From NCBI GenBank assembly GCA_047600765.1, contig JASGKF010000001.1:1550001-1614000 (forward strand): DNA of 64,000 bases. The letters are read 5' to 3'. This document shows positions 9,366 through 19,329 of this stretch, in pieces. A model generated the notes under the pieces. That model was not told the DNA's origin. It saw only the letters and a list, made by a program, of their open reading frames with translations, and ran no database searches. Numbering within the stretch: position 1 is the first letter of the stretch; each line of letters opens with the position of its first letter. The stretch comes from Viridibacterium sp047600765 (lineage in GTDB: Bacteria; Pseudomonadota; Gammaproteobacteria; Burkholderiales; Rhodocyclaceae). The position numbers and the translations under genes are program-made.

Positions 9366-10376
9366 TTACGGGCGGCCCGGGTCGAAACCCGTTTCGCGGT
9401 AAATGCTGCGGATCAGGTTGGCCCCGATACGCGCCTCGTGCTCCCTGTGGGTCCTGCTGGTCGCCAGCTTCAGCGCCTGCCGCAACGCGGGGTCCGGTAT
9501 GGCCACGACGGTCTTGCCGGACTTGCGCACAGCCTCCAGGCTCTCGTTGTTCTTTTGCTCGGCAATCTGGTTGGCGTAGCGCGTGGCACTGACCATGCAC
9601 TCCTCCAGCAATGTGCGCAGATCACCCGGCAGCGCTTCCCAGAAGCGCTTGTTGGCGATCACGACATAGCCCAGATAGCCGTGCTGCGAATGCAGCAGGT
9701 AGCGCTGCACCTCGTGCATGCGCTGCGTGTAGAAGTTCGACGGCGGGTTCTCGGTGCCGTCCACCACGCCCGCCGCGAGCGCACGATGCGTGTCGGAGAA
9801 GGCCAGCACCTGGGGCGTGGCGCCCAGCGCCCGCATCTGCCCGTCGAGCACGCGCGAGGACTGGATGCGCATGCGCAGACCGCGGAAGTCCGCCAGCTGA
9901 CGCAGCGGCCGGTTGGCCGAGAAATCCTTGAAACCGTTGTCCCAGTAAGCCAGGCCGACGATGCCCTTGGCTTCGAGCTTGTGCAGCAGGCGCTTGCCGA
10001 TGGGCCCCTGCGTCACGCGATGCAGCTGCGCGTAGCTGTCGAACATGAATGGCAGGTCGAAGACCTCGAAATCCGGCACGCCCAGCGGGCCGAACTTGGC
10101 ATGCGAGGGCGCCAGCAGTTGCACCGACCCCAGCTGCAGGGCTTCCATCTCCTCGCCATCCTTGTAGAGCTGGCTGTCCGGATAGACCTCGACTCGCAGG
10201 CGGCCGGCGGCCCGCTGGTTGACGAGGGCGGCGAAATGGTCGGCCGCCAGCCCCTTGGGGGTATCACGCGCCACCACGTGGCTGAAGCGGACAACAACGG
10301 GCTCCTGCGCCGCCGCCGGCAGGGCGGCGCACAGCATGGCCAGCAGGCCGGACCCGAGCAGTGCGCGTCGGTTCAT
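9366..10376 (-). CDS. dctP: TRAP-type dicarboxylate receptor, DctP family (no DctQM partner here)
   Basis: Periplasmic solute-binding protein of 336 aa, DctP/TAXI-unlike, with a signal peptide ending PAAAQEP. Family marks are VVRFSHVVARDTPKG, YPDSQLYKDGEEMEALQLG, LRMRIQSSRVLDG with the arginine that binds the carboxylate, and GTENPPSNFYTQ. TRAP receptors need DctQ and DctM membrane subunits; neither is nearby, and the gene is instead first in an operon with tctCBA. It is divergent from a DctS-like kinase, so it may act as a sensing partner or work with remote QM genes (inference). Confidence 0.9.
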   Translation of the reverse strand: MNRRALLGSGLLAMLCAALPAAAQEPVVVRFSHVVARDTPKGLAADHFAALVNQRAAGRLRVEVYPDSQLYKDGEEMEALQLGSVQLLAPSHAKFGPLGVPDFEVFDLPFMFDSYAQLHRVTQGPIGKRLLHKLEAKGIVGLAYWDNGFKDFSANRPLRQLADFRGLRMRIQSSRVLDGQMRALGATPQVLAFSDTHRALAAGVVDGTENPPSNFYTQRMHEVQRYLLHSQHGYLGYVVIANKRFWEALPGDLRTLLEECMVSATRYANQIAEQKNNESLEAVRKSGKTVVAIPDPALRQALKLATSRTHREHEARIGANLIRSIYRETGFDPGRP

Positions 10377-10464
10377 GTGGTTTCTTGTTCTCTCGTTAGG
10401 GTCTGCCCTGCTTGTCTGACAAGGCGGGGTAATGGATTTATAGAGGCATCAAACACCCGACTCC

Positions 10465-10482
10465 ATTGTGGAGTTCCACAAT
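10465..10482. promoter_or_regulatory. Perfect palindrome between divergent dctP and sensor kinase genes
   Basis: ATTGTGGA (10465-10472) and TCCACAAT (10475-10482) are exact inverted repeats around GT. It is the only such symmetrical element in the 146-base divergent region and lies 89 bases from the dctP start and 41 from the kinase start. It is a good candidate site for the LuxR-type regulator encoded at 12502-13152. Confidence 0.6.
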
Positions 10483-10522
10483 CGCTGTGCGGCCTGCCAC
10501 GGCCCCATGCTCCGGTCACCCA

Positions 10523-12505
10523 ATGTTCGGTAAAGCACCCTCCAGCCTCTGGCGACTGCCTGCACTGGTCACCCTCGGCCTCATCGCCGGGGTGATCGGC
10601 TTCGTCGTGCTCACGCTGCGGCAGGACATGCAGGAGCAGCGCTCGGCCATGTTGTCCGACGTGCTGTGGCTGGAGCAGAACCTGCGCTTCCAGTTCGAAC
10701 GCAACGAAGAGCTGCTCGGCCACCTCGCCAGCGACCTGCTCGACAACCCGAAGAGCCCTGCCACGCTGGCGCGCGCCAAACAGGCATCGCAACAGGGCGG
10801 GATTGGCGGTATCGTGTGGCTGGATGCACAGCAGAACGAGCTGGGCACCCTGCCGCCGCACGAGATCATGCGCAGCCCCTCGCTGCAGGCCTCGATGCGC
10901 TCGGCCATCCAGCGTGCGCGCTCGTTCGGCAAACCGAACTATTGCGAGCTCGCCGAAGACCTTGCCGGCCCGACGCTGTGCGTCGTCGTGCCGAGCTTCG
11001 AAGGCACCGAACTGCGCGGCTTCATCGTCGGCCTGTACCCGGTGCAACGCCTGCTGGGCAGCCAGGTGGCCTGGTGGTTCTCGGAACGCTACCGCCTCAG
11101 TGTGCTCGATCCGCAAGGCCACGAAGTCGCCAGCAAGTCACGCGTCGCCGCGCTGAACCCCGAGCTCTCGTACGAGGTGCCGTTCGACCCGCCCGGCAAC
11201 GGCCTGATGTTGCACGTCGATACCTACAAGACCGGCTCGCGCATCGTGCCGCTGATCTTCGGCGCGGCCATCATCCTGTTCGCAGCCGCTCTTCTGTGGA
11301 GCCTGGGGATGCTGCTGCGACACGTGCGCCGCAGCCATGACGCCGAGCAAGCCCTGCAGCGCGAATACAACCTGCGCCGCGCGATGGAAGAGTCGCTGCA
11401 CACAGGGCTGCGCGCACGCGACCTCGCCGGCAACACCACCTACGTCAACCGCGCCTTCTGCGAGATGGTCGGCTGGTCGCCCGAAGAGCTGATCGGCAAG
11501 AGCTCGCCGATGCCTTACTGGTTGCCCGAAGAGATGGAGAGCACGAACGCCATGCACCAGCGTGTGCTGGCCGGCGAAGTCTCGCACCAGGGCTTCGAGC
11601 TGCGCTTCCGCCGCAAGAACGGCGAGGTCTTCGACGCACTGATCTACGAGGCGCCACTCATCGATGCCGATGGCGAGCACAGCGGCTGGATGGCTTCGGT
11701 GCTCGACATCACCGATCGCAAGCGCGCCGAAGACCTCGCCCGCACACAGCAGGAACGCCTGCAGGCCACGGCGCGTCTCGTCACCACGGGCGAACTGGCC
11801 TCGACGCTGGCACACGAGCTGAATCAACCCCTCGCCGCCATCTCGACCTATGCCAGCGGCTGCATCACGGGTCTTGCGAACGGCGTGCCGCACGCCCAGC
11901 TCGCCGAGGTGATGCAGAAGATCTCGCACCAGTCGCAACGCGCCGGCAACATCATCCGCCGCATCCAGAACTTCGTCCGCCGCAGCGAGCCGCGCGTCGA
12001 GGCCGTCAACGTCGTGCGCGTGGTGCGCGAGGCCGCCGCGCTGCTGGAGAGTGCGGCCCACAAACGCCATGTGCGCATCGCGCTGGCCTTCCCGCACGAT
12101 CTGCCGACGCTGCAGGGCGATGGCACGCTGCTGGAGCAAGTCGTCGTCAACCTGATGCGCAACGGCATGGACGCCATGAACGACACGCCGGCCAGCGAGC
12201 GCCAGCTGCGTGTCAGCGTCGCACGCCTGCCCGACTCCATTGAGATCAGCGTCAGCGACCGCGGTTGCGGCATCCCGGCAGAAAGCCTCGAGAAGCTCTA
12301 CTCGCCCTTCTTCACCACCAAGCCCGAAGGCATGGGCATGGGGCTCAACATCTGCCGCTCCATCATCGAATGGCATCGCGGCCGCCTGAGTTTCATCCCG
12401 AACCCCGCCGGCGGCACGATCTTCCAGGTCAGCCTGCCCCTGCCCGACGACACGACGGCTACAACGACCGAAACCCCGCTCGAGACCGAAGCCACCCACA
12501 CATGA
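10523..12505 (+). CDS. DctS-like membrane sensor histidine kinase with PAS domain
   Basis: Sensor kinase of 660 aa. A first membrane helix (about 10-32), a periplasmic sensor of ~210 residues, a second helix (about 243-265), a PAS domain (about 290-405), a HisKA dimer helix with the phospho-acceptor in LAHELNQPLAAIS (His near 431), and a HATPase domain with NLMRNGMDAM, DRGCGIP and GMGMGLNICRS. The layout matches DctS/DctB-type kinases that sense C4-dicarboxylates. The frame is open to 10466, but 10523 starts right before the first helix. Its stop overlaps the regulator start by ATGA, so the pair is translationally coupled. It faces the dctP-tct operon, its likely target. Confidence 0.88.
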   Translation: MFGKAPSSLWRLPALVTLGLIAGVIGFVVLTLRQDMQEQRSAMLSDVLWLEQNLRFQFERNEELLGHLASDLLDNPKSPATLARAKQASQQGGIGGIVWLDAQQNELGTLPPHEIMRSPSLQASMRSAIQRARSFGKPNYCELAEDLAGPTLCVVVPSFEGTELRGFIVGLYPVQRLLGSQVAWWFSERYRLSVLDPQGHEVASKSRVAALNPELSYEVPFDPPGNGLMLHVDTYKTGSRIVPLIFGAAIILFAAALLWSLGMLLRHVRRSHDAEQALQREYNLRRAMEESLHTGLRARDLAGNTTYVNRAFCEMVGWSPEELIGKSSPMPYWLPEEMESTNAMHQRVLAGEVSHQGFELRFRRKNGEVFDALIYEAPLIDADGEHSGWMASVLDITDRKRAEDLARTQQERLQATARLVTTGELASTLAHELNQPLAAISTYASGCITGLANGVPHAQLAEVMQKISHQSQRAGNIIRRIQNFVRRSEPRVEAVNVVRVVREAAALLESAAHKRHVRIALAFPHDLPTLQGDGTLLEQVVVNLMRNGMDAMNDTPASERQLRVSVARLPDSIEISVSDRGCGIPAESLEKLYSPFFTTKPEGMGMGLNICRSIIEWHRGRLSFIPNPAGGTIFQVSLPLPDDTTATTTETPLETEATHT

Positions 12506-13152
12506 ACCACCACGCCACCCTTGCTGTGCTTGCCAGCGTCCCGACCATGAATCCCATCGTCCATATCGTCAACGACGACGAAGCGATCCGCGATGCGCTG
12601 GGCTTCCTGCTCGACGTGCAGGGCATCGCTCACCAGAGCTGGGCCGATGCCGAGCACTTCCTGCTCGACTACCGCGACAGCATGCGTGGCTGCGTGCTGC
12701 TCGACGTACGCATGAACGGCATGACGGGACAGGAATGCCATGACCTGTTGCTGCAACGTGGCTGCACGATGCCGGTGATCTTCCTGACCGGCCACGGCGA
12801 TGTGCCGATGGCCGTCGAGGCCCTGCGCGCGGGTGCCAGCCACTTCATCGAGAAGCCGCCACAGGAAGCCCAGCTGTTGGCCGCGGTGCACGAAGCCCTG
12901 CAGCGCGATGCCGTGCAACAACACCAGATCGACGGCCAGCGCGCCATGCAGGCGCGCATCGACCAGTTGAGTCCGCGCGAACGAGAGGTGATGCAGCTGA
13001 TCCTCGATGGCCGCCTCAACAAGCAGATTGCCGACGAACTGGACATCAGCATGCGCACCGTCGAAGTCCACCGCGCCAACATCTTCGACAAGATGGGCGT
13101 GCGTTCTGCCGTCGAGCTCGCAGGCATGCTGGCCCGCGCGCTACCGGCCTGA
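12502..13152 (+). CDS. FixJ/NarL-type response regulator (DctR-like)
   Basis: Response regulator of 216 aa. The receiver domain has the acidic pair NDDE, phospho-acceptor CVLLDVRMNGMTG, FLTGHGDVPM and the lysine in FIEKPP; a LuxR/FixJ helix-turn-helix follows at the C-terminus (SPREREVMQLILDGRLNKQI, then ELDISMRTVEVHRANIFDKM). It would activate genes after phosphorylation by the upstream kinase. The start at 12502 overlaps the kinase stop (ATGA); methionine 12547 gives a length closer to FixJ relatives and could be the true start. Confidence 0.88.
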   Translation: MNHHATLAVLASVPTMNPIVHIVNDDEAIRDALGFLLDVQGIAHQSWADAEHFLLDYRDSMRGCVLLDVRMNGMTGQECHDLLLQRGCTMPVIFLTGHGDVPMAVEALRAGASHFIEKPPQEAQLLAAVHEALQRDAVQQHQIDGQRAMQARIDQLSPREREVMQLILDGRLNKQIADELDISMRTVEVHRANIFDKMGVRSAVELAGMLARALPA

Positions 13153-13163
13153 TGCCGATACCT

Positions 13164-13195
13164 GCTTGCAGGGCAAGCTGCCTACCACTTAGGAT
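13164..13195 (+). promoter_or_regulatory. Candidate promoter of prk with overlapping inverted repeat
   Basis: TTGCAG (13166-13171) and TAGGAT (13190-13195) with an 18-base spacer make a fair sigma-70 promoter. GCTTGC-AGG-GCAAGC (13164-13178), an exact 6-base inverted repeat, covers the -35 and could be a regulator site. Start of transcription would be near 13202. Confidence 0.35.
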
Positions 13196-13228
13196 GTATC
13201 CGTTCATGTCCTGCAACCCGGAGCCACG

Positions 13229-14092
13229 ATGTCCGCGCAGCACCCCATCATCGCTGTCACCGGCTCTTCAGGCTCCGGCACTTCGACGGTCGGCAAGTCC
13301 TTCGACTGGATCTTCCGCCGCGAGAAGCTCAAGGCCGCCAAGGTCGAGGGCGATGCCTTCCACCGCTACGACCGCACTGACATGCGACGCCTCATCGACG
13401 AGGCCGAGCTGGCGGGCAAGCGCGGCCCCAGCCATTTCGGGCTGGAGGCCAACCACATGGACCGCCTCGAAGCCCTGTTCGCCGGCTATGGCCAGCACGG
13501 TACGGGCGCCCGGCGGCGTTACCTGCACGAAGAGGCCGATGCGCAGAAAGCCGGCCTCCCGCCCGGCAGCTTCACGCCGTGGGAGCCCCTGCCCGAAGAC
13601 ACCGACCTGCTGTTCTACGAGGGCCTGCACGGCGGCGTGGTGGTCGACGGCATCGACATCGCGCGCCACGTCAACCTGCTGGTGGGCGTGGTACCCATCA
13701 TCAACCTCGAATGGATCCAGAAGCTGCATCGCGACACGCACGTCCGTGGCTATTCGACCGAAGCGGTGCAGGACACCATCCTGCGGCGCATGGATGACTA
13801 CGTGAAAGTCATCGTGCCGCAGTTTTCGCGCACCCACATCAACTTCCAGCGCGTGCCCGTGGTGGACACTTCCAATCCCTTCATCGCACGCGAAGTACCG
13901 AGCGCCGATGAAACCATGGTGGTGATCCGCTTCCGCGATCCGCGCGGCGTAGACTTCCCTTACCTGCTCAACATGCTGCACGGCTCGTTCATGAGTCGCA
14001 TCAACACGCTGGTGGTACCCGGCGGCAAACTGGATATCGCGCTACAACTGATCATGACACCGCACATCCTGCGGCTGACCGGGCGCGACTAG
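13229..14092 (+). CDS. prk: Phosphoribulokinase, class I
   Basis: Enzyme of 287 aa that phosphorylates ribulose 5-phosphate to ribulose 1,5-bisphosphate in the Calvin cycle. It has the P-loop variant GSSGSGTST, then KVEGDAFHRYDR, GPSHFGLEANHMD with family residues, LLFYEGLHGGVV and GYSTEAVQDTILRRM. The length fits proteobacterial class I PRK, which lacks the redox-regulated cysteines of plants. GGAG precedes the start. It stands ahead of a kinase gene and the tkt-gap-pgk-pyk-fba run, so it is placed with the other regeneration-phase genes, although no RuBisCO or CbbR is in the window. Confidence 0.95.
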   Translation: MSAQHPIIAVTGSSGSGTSTVGKSFDWIFRREKLKAAKVEGDAFHRYDRTDMRRLIDEAELAGKRGPSHFGLEANHMDRLEALFAGYGQHGTGARRRYLHEEADAQKAGLPPGSFTPWEPLPEDTDLLFYEGLHGGVVVDGIDIARHVNLLVGVVPIINLEWIQKLHRDTHVRGYSTEAVQDTILRRMDDYVKVIVPQFSRTHINFQRVPVVDTSNPFIAREVPSADETMVVIRFRDPRGVDFPYLLNMLHGSFMSRINTLVVPGGKLDIALQLIMTPHILRLTGRD

Positions 14093-14136
14093 AACAAACA
14101 CAAGGGGCAAACCAAGCCCCGTATCAGGAGGCAATC

Positions 14137-15948
14137 TTGCAGACGGAGTCGTCAGCAGCAGCGCCATCCACTCCGGAGAACGAACCCGGGGTCATCTTCG
14201 TGACGCGCCTCTGGCGCTTCATCCTCTTTGTGGTGGTGCCCGCCACCGTCCTGGTCTGGCTTTACGCACCGCCGGCGTGGCCACAGCTGTTCATGCTGCC
14301 GATCCTCATTCTGGTCGCACTGGGCATGCGCGAAGCGCTACACCGCAATCGCTTGCAACTGGCCGTCGGCATCCTGCAATGGAGCATGCTGCTGGCGCTG
14401 ACCCTGCAGTGCAGCCTGGTCAACGGCATACGCACGCCAAGCGTCATGGGCTACCCGGTGCTGCTGTCCCTGTCGGGCTGGCTGCTGGACCGCCGCTCGA
14501 CGATCCGCGCCCTCATCGCAACCCTGCTCATCCTCACAGTCATGGCCGCGCTCGACGGCACCTTCTGGACCGAGCAGGTGCCGCGTCTGGCTGTGCATTA
14601 CTGGGTCACCGTGGCGCTGATCTGCTGCGTGACAGCCCTGCTCACCCTGCATATCTCCGAAAGCCAGCAACAGACGCAGGGCATCATCCGCGACAACCGC
14701 GACGCGATGGCCCGCCAGATCCGCGACCTGCAGCGCACACGCGACCGCCTCGCCACCCTGTCCAACGTCAACCCGGTGCCGGTCAGCGTCACCCTGGTCA
14801 CCGACGGCACCTATCTCGAAGCCAACCCAGCCTGGCTGCGCCTGTCCGGCTGGGCGCGCGAGGAGATGATCGGCAAGCGCTCGACCGACCTCAACATCTG
14901 GCGCTCGCAGGACGAGCGCGATGCCTTCGCCAACCTCTTGCGCGCGCAAGGCTACGTCAGCAACCTGCCGGCCACTTTCCGCATGCGCGACGGGCATGAG
15001 CGGCACTTCCTGCTCAGCGCAGAACTCGTCGACTACGACGATCAGAAAGCCATCTTCTCGGCCTTCGTCGACGTCACCGTGCTGCGCCACACCGAAGAGG
15101 CGCTGGCCACACTCAACCACGAGCTGGAACAGCGTGTCAGCGAACGCACAGCCAGCCTGACGCAAGCCATGGACATCCTGCGCCGCGCGCAGGACGAACT
15201 CGTCCAGTCGGACAAACTGGCTTCGCTGGGCTCGGTCGTCGCCGGGGTGGCGCACGAGCTCAACACCCCCATCGGCAACTCGGTACTGATCACCTCAACG
15301 CTGGCGCAAGACCTGCGCAGCGTGCGCGAAGCCTTCGAACAGGACGTGCTGCGCAAATCGGCGCTGGCCAGCCACCTCGAAGAATCGGCACGCGCCGTGG
15401 CCTTGCTGGAGAGTTCGCTGAGCCGCGCCAGCCACATGGTGGCGAGCTTCAAGCAGGTGGCCATCGACCAGAGCTCGGAGCGCCGCCGCAGCTTCAACCT
15501 GCACGAACTGGTGCGCGACATCTGCGAAACCCTGCGCCCCGGCATGCGCCACCAGGCCTGGCGGCTCGAAGCCGACCTGGCCGAAGGCCTGCAGCTGGAC
15601 AGCTACCCGGGCCCCCTCGGCCAGGTCATCAGCAACCTCGTGCAGAACGCCTTCTTCCACGGCCTGCAGGAGAACGCCCCGGGCATGGTGCGCATCCAGA
15701 TGTGGCGCGACGACGCCGAACACGTGTCACTGACCGTCGAAGACAACGGGCGCGGCATCGACCCCACGGTGATCGGCCGCATCTTTGACCCGTTCTTCAC
15801 CACCCGGCTGGGCCAGGGCGGCTCTGGCCTTGGTCTGTCCATCGTCTACCGGCTGGTAACGACCGTGCTGGGCGGCCGCATCCAGGTCGAATCCCATCTC
15901 GGCGAAGGCACCCGCTTCACGGTCAGCCTGCCGATCACGGCGCCCTGA
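14137..15948 (+). CDS. Membrane sensor histidine kinase with PAS domain (orphan)
   Basis: Kinase of 603 aa starting with TTG; AGGAGG at 14126-14131, five bases upstream, decides this start. About five membrane helices in residues 25-180 form an integral-membrane sensor with no large periplasmic loop. A PAS domain (about 205-320), a short coiled coil and HisKA follow, with the phospho-histidine in GVAHELNTPIGNS near 373, and a HATPase with NLVQNAFFHG, DNGRGIDP and GGSGLGLSIVYR. No regulator gene is adjacent. It lies between prk and tkt, so control of carbon metabolism is possible, but the signal is unknown. Confidence 0.85.
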   Translation: MQTESSAAAPSTPENEPGVIFVTRLWRFILFVVVPATVLVWLYAPPAWPQLFMLPILILVALGMREALHRNRLQLAVGILQWSMLLALTLQCSLVNGIRTPSVMGYPVLLSLSGWLLDRRSTIRALIATLLILTVMAALDGTFWTEQVPRLAVHYWVTVALICCVTALLTLHISESQQQTQGIIRDNRDAMARQIRDLQRTRDRLATLSNVNPVPVSVTLVTDGTYLEANPAWLRLSGWAREEMIGKRSTDLNIWRSQDERDAFANLLRAQGYVSNLPATFRMRDGHERHFLLSAELVDYDDQKAIFSAFVDVTVLRHTEEALATLNHELEQRVSERTASLTQAMDILRRAQDELVQSDKLASLGSVVAGVAHELNTPIGNSVLITSTLAQDLRSVREAFEQDVLRKSALASHLEESARAVALLESSLSRASHMVASFKQVAIDQSSERRRSFNLHELVRDICETLRPGMRHQAWRLEADLAEGLQLDSYPGPLGQVISNLVQNAFFHGLQENAPGMVRIQMWRDDAEHVSLTVEDNGRGIDPTVIGRIFDPFFTTRLGQGGSGLGLSIVYRLVTTVLGGRIQVESHLGEGTRFTVSLPITAP

Positions 15949-16181
15949 ATGGGCGCACGCCCTGGCCTTGCGACAGGTCAACGTCGGGACAAGCGGGCGT
16001 GCTAGGGTAAACACGTAGCGCGCTTGAGCTGACACGCTGGCGGTACCAATTCCCCCGGTAGGGGTTTCGCATCGCAGCAATCGCCGCCCCTTGGGCCATG
16101 AATTCGCGGATAATTGCGCGTTTCGGCCCTTCAGGGCCGCTAAATGCCTACGAACTCCGCCGGCCACGCGCCACCACCAGC

Positions 16182-18203
16182 ATGCAGAACTCCCAGACCG
16201 CCATCGCCTTCAACCCCATCACCGGCGCCATTCGCGCGCTGGCCATGGACGCCGTTCAACAAGCCAATTCCGGTCACCCCGGCATGCCCATGGGCATGGC
16301 CGAGATCGCCGAAGTCGTGTGGCGCCACAACCTGCGCCACAACCCGACCAACCCGGCCTGGGCCAACCGCGACCGCTTCGTGGTGTCGAACGGCCATGGC
16401 TCCATGCTGCATTACGCCCTGCTGCACCTGACCGGCTATGACCTGCCGCTCGACGAGCTGAAGAAATTCCGCCAGCTGGGCTCGCTGACCCCCGGCCACC
16501 CCGAAGTGCACCACACAGCCGGCATCGAAACGACCACCGGCCCGCTCGGTCAGGGCATCACCAATGCCGTCGGTTTCGCGCTGGCCGAGAAGATGCTGGC
16601 AGCGAACTTCAACCGCCCCGGCCACACCATCGTCGATCACCACACCTACGTGTTCCTCGGTGATGGCTGCCTCATGGAAGGCATCAGCCACGAAGCCGCC
16701 TCGCTGGCCGGCACCTGGGGTCTGGGCAAGCTGATCGCCTACTACGACGACAACGGCATCTCCATCGACGGTGAAGTCGAAGGCTGGTTCACCGACGATA
16801 CGAAGAAGCGCTTCGAAGCCTACGGCTGGCAAGTCATCGGCCAGATCGACGGCCACGATGCCGCCGCCCTCGCCAAGGCCACGGCTGAAGCCAAGGCCGA
16901 CACGCAGCGTCCGACGCTGGTGATCTGCCGCACCACCATCGGCGCCGGTTCGCCGAACAAGGCCGGCACCGCCGACTCGCACGGCGCGCCGCTGGGTGCC
17001 GCCGAAATCGCGCTGGTGCGCGAGACCATCGGCTGGCCGCACGCGCCCTTCGAAATCCCCGCCGACGTGTATGCCGCGTGGGACGCCAAGGCCGCGGGCG
17101 CCAAGGCCGAAGCCGAATGGAATAGCGCTTTCGCCGCTTACACCGCCGCCTTCCCTGAACTGGCTGCCGAGTTCCTGCGCCGTCAGGCCGGCGAACTGCC
17201 GGCTGGCTTCCAAGCGGCTGCCGATGCGCTGATCGAGAAGGTACAGGCAAAGGCCGAAACCATCGCCACGCGCAAGGCCTCGTTCAACGCGCTCGAAGCG
17301 CTGGGCCCCGTGATCCCCGAACTGCTGGGCGGCTCGGCCGACCTCGCCGGCTCCAACCTGACCATCTGGTCGGGCAGCAAGGAACTGCCGCCGGGCTCGA
17401 ACGCCGACGCGACCGGTGTGAATTACGTGAACTACGGTGTGCGCGAGTTCGCCGAAGTGGCGATTGCCAACGGCATCGCCCTGCACGGCGGCTACATCCC
17501 CTACACCGCAACCTTCCTGGTCTTCTCGGACTACTGCCGCAGCGCCATCCGCATGGCCGCGCTAATGAAGATCCGCCAGGTCATGGTGTTCACGCACGAC
17601 TCCATCGGTGTGGGCGAAGACGGCCCGACGCACCAGCCAGTCGAGCACACCGCCTCGCTGCGCCTGATCCCCAACCTCAACGTCTGGCGTCCGGCTGACA
17701 CGACCGAAACCGCAGTCGCATGGATTCACGGCATCGAACACGCCAACGGCCCGACCCTGCTGGCCCTGACGCGTCAGAACCTGCCTTTCACGGCGCGTTC
17801 GGCACAACAGATCGCCGACATCCGCAAGGGCGGCTACATCCTGTCCGACGCGGCTGACGCCAAGGCTGTGCTGATCGCCACCGGCTCCGAAGTCGGCGTC
17901 GCTCTGGGCGCGCAGAAGTTGCTGGCCGAGAAGGGCATCGCCGTGCGCGTGGTGTCCATGCCCTGCAACCGTCTGTTCGACGCGCAGGACAAGGCTTACC
18001 GCGACAGCGTGCTGGGCAACAAGGGCCTGCCGCGCGTGGCCATCGAGGCCGGCGTGTCGGACGGCTGGTACAAGTACGTGGGTCTGGACGGCGCGGTCGT
18101 CGGCCTGGATCGCTTCGGCGAATCCGGCCCCGGCGGCACCCTGTTCAAGCATTTCGGCTTCACCCCTGAGCGCGTGACGGAAACCGTCATGTCCTTGCTG
18201 TAA
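16182..18203 (+). CDS. tkt: Transketolase
   Basis: Thiamine-diphosphate enzyme of 673 aa that moves two-carbon units between sugar phosphates in the pentose-phosphate and Calvin pathways. It shows the substrate-binding opening ANSGHPGMPMG, the ThDP motif starting GDGCLMEGISHEA and ending in YYDDNGISIDG, the middle-domain GEDGPTHQPVEH and the C-terminal LIATGSEV. The frame is open to 16098, but MQNSQTAIAF at 16182 is the natural start. It heads the tkt-gap-pgk-pyk-fba order common in Betaproteobacteria. Confidence 0.97.
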   Translation: MQNSQTAIAFNPITGAIRALAMDAVQQANSGHPGMPMGMAEIAEVVWRHNLRHNPTNPAWANRDRFVVSNGHGSMLHYALLHLTGYDLPLDELKKFRQLGSLTPGHPEVHHTAGIETTTGPLGQGITNAVGFALAEKMLAANFNRPGHTIVDHHTYVFLGDGCLMEGISHEAASLAGTWGLGKLIAYYDDNGISIDGEVEGWFTDDTKKRFEAYGWQVIGQIDGHDAAALAKATAEAKADTQRPTLVICRTTIGAGSPNKAGTADSHGAPLGAAEIALVRETIGWPHAPFEIPADVYAAWDAKAAGAKAEAEWNSAFAAYTAAFPELAAEFLRRQAGELPAGFQAAADALIEKVQAKAETIATRKASFNALEALGPVIPELLGGSADLAGSNLTIWSGSKELPPGSNADATGVNYVNYGVREFAEVAIANGIALHGGYIPYTATFLVFSDYCRSAIRMAALMKIRQVMVFTHDSIGVGEDGPTHQPVEHTASLRLIPNLNVWRPADTTETAVAWIHGIEHANGPTLLALTRQNLPFTARSAQQIADIRKGGYILSDAADAKAVLIATGSEVGVALGAQKLLAEKGIAVRVVSMPCNRLFDAQDKAYRDSVLGNKGLPRVAIEAGVSDGWYKYVGLDGAVVGLDRFGESGPGGTLFKHFGFTPERVTETVMSLL

Positions 18204-18218
18204 TAAACTATGTGGTTC

Positions 18219-18241
18219 GCCGGGCTCCCCCTTTGCCCGGC
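18219..18241 (+). other. Hairpin between tkt and gap
   Basis: GCCGGGC (18219-18225) and GCCCGGC (18235-18241) form a 7-bp stem in the 67-base gap. No T-run follows, so it is more likely a processing or stability hairpin inside the operon transcript than a terminator. Confidence 0.35.
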
Positions 18242-18270
18242 ACGCAATACGAAGAACTGGAGAACATCAG

Positions 18271-19269
<999 letters not shown>

Positions 19270-19329
19270 TTGCGACCGGGCAGCGCACCACGCGCTGCCC
19301 CTTCCTGCCTCCCCCTCAGCACACATCCC

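Noticed and set aside
18219..18241. Terminator between tkt and gap
   Set aside because: The 7-bp hairpin has no T-run, so it is listed only as a hairpin.
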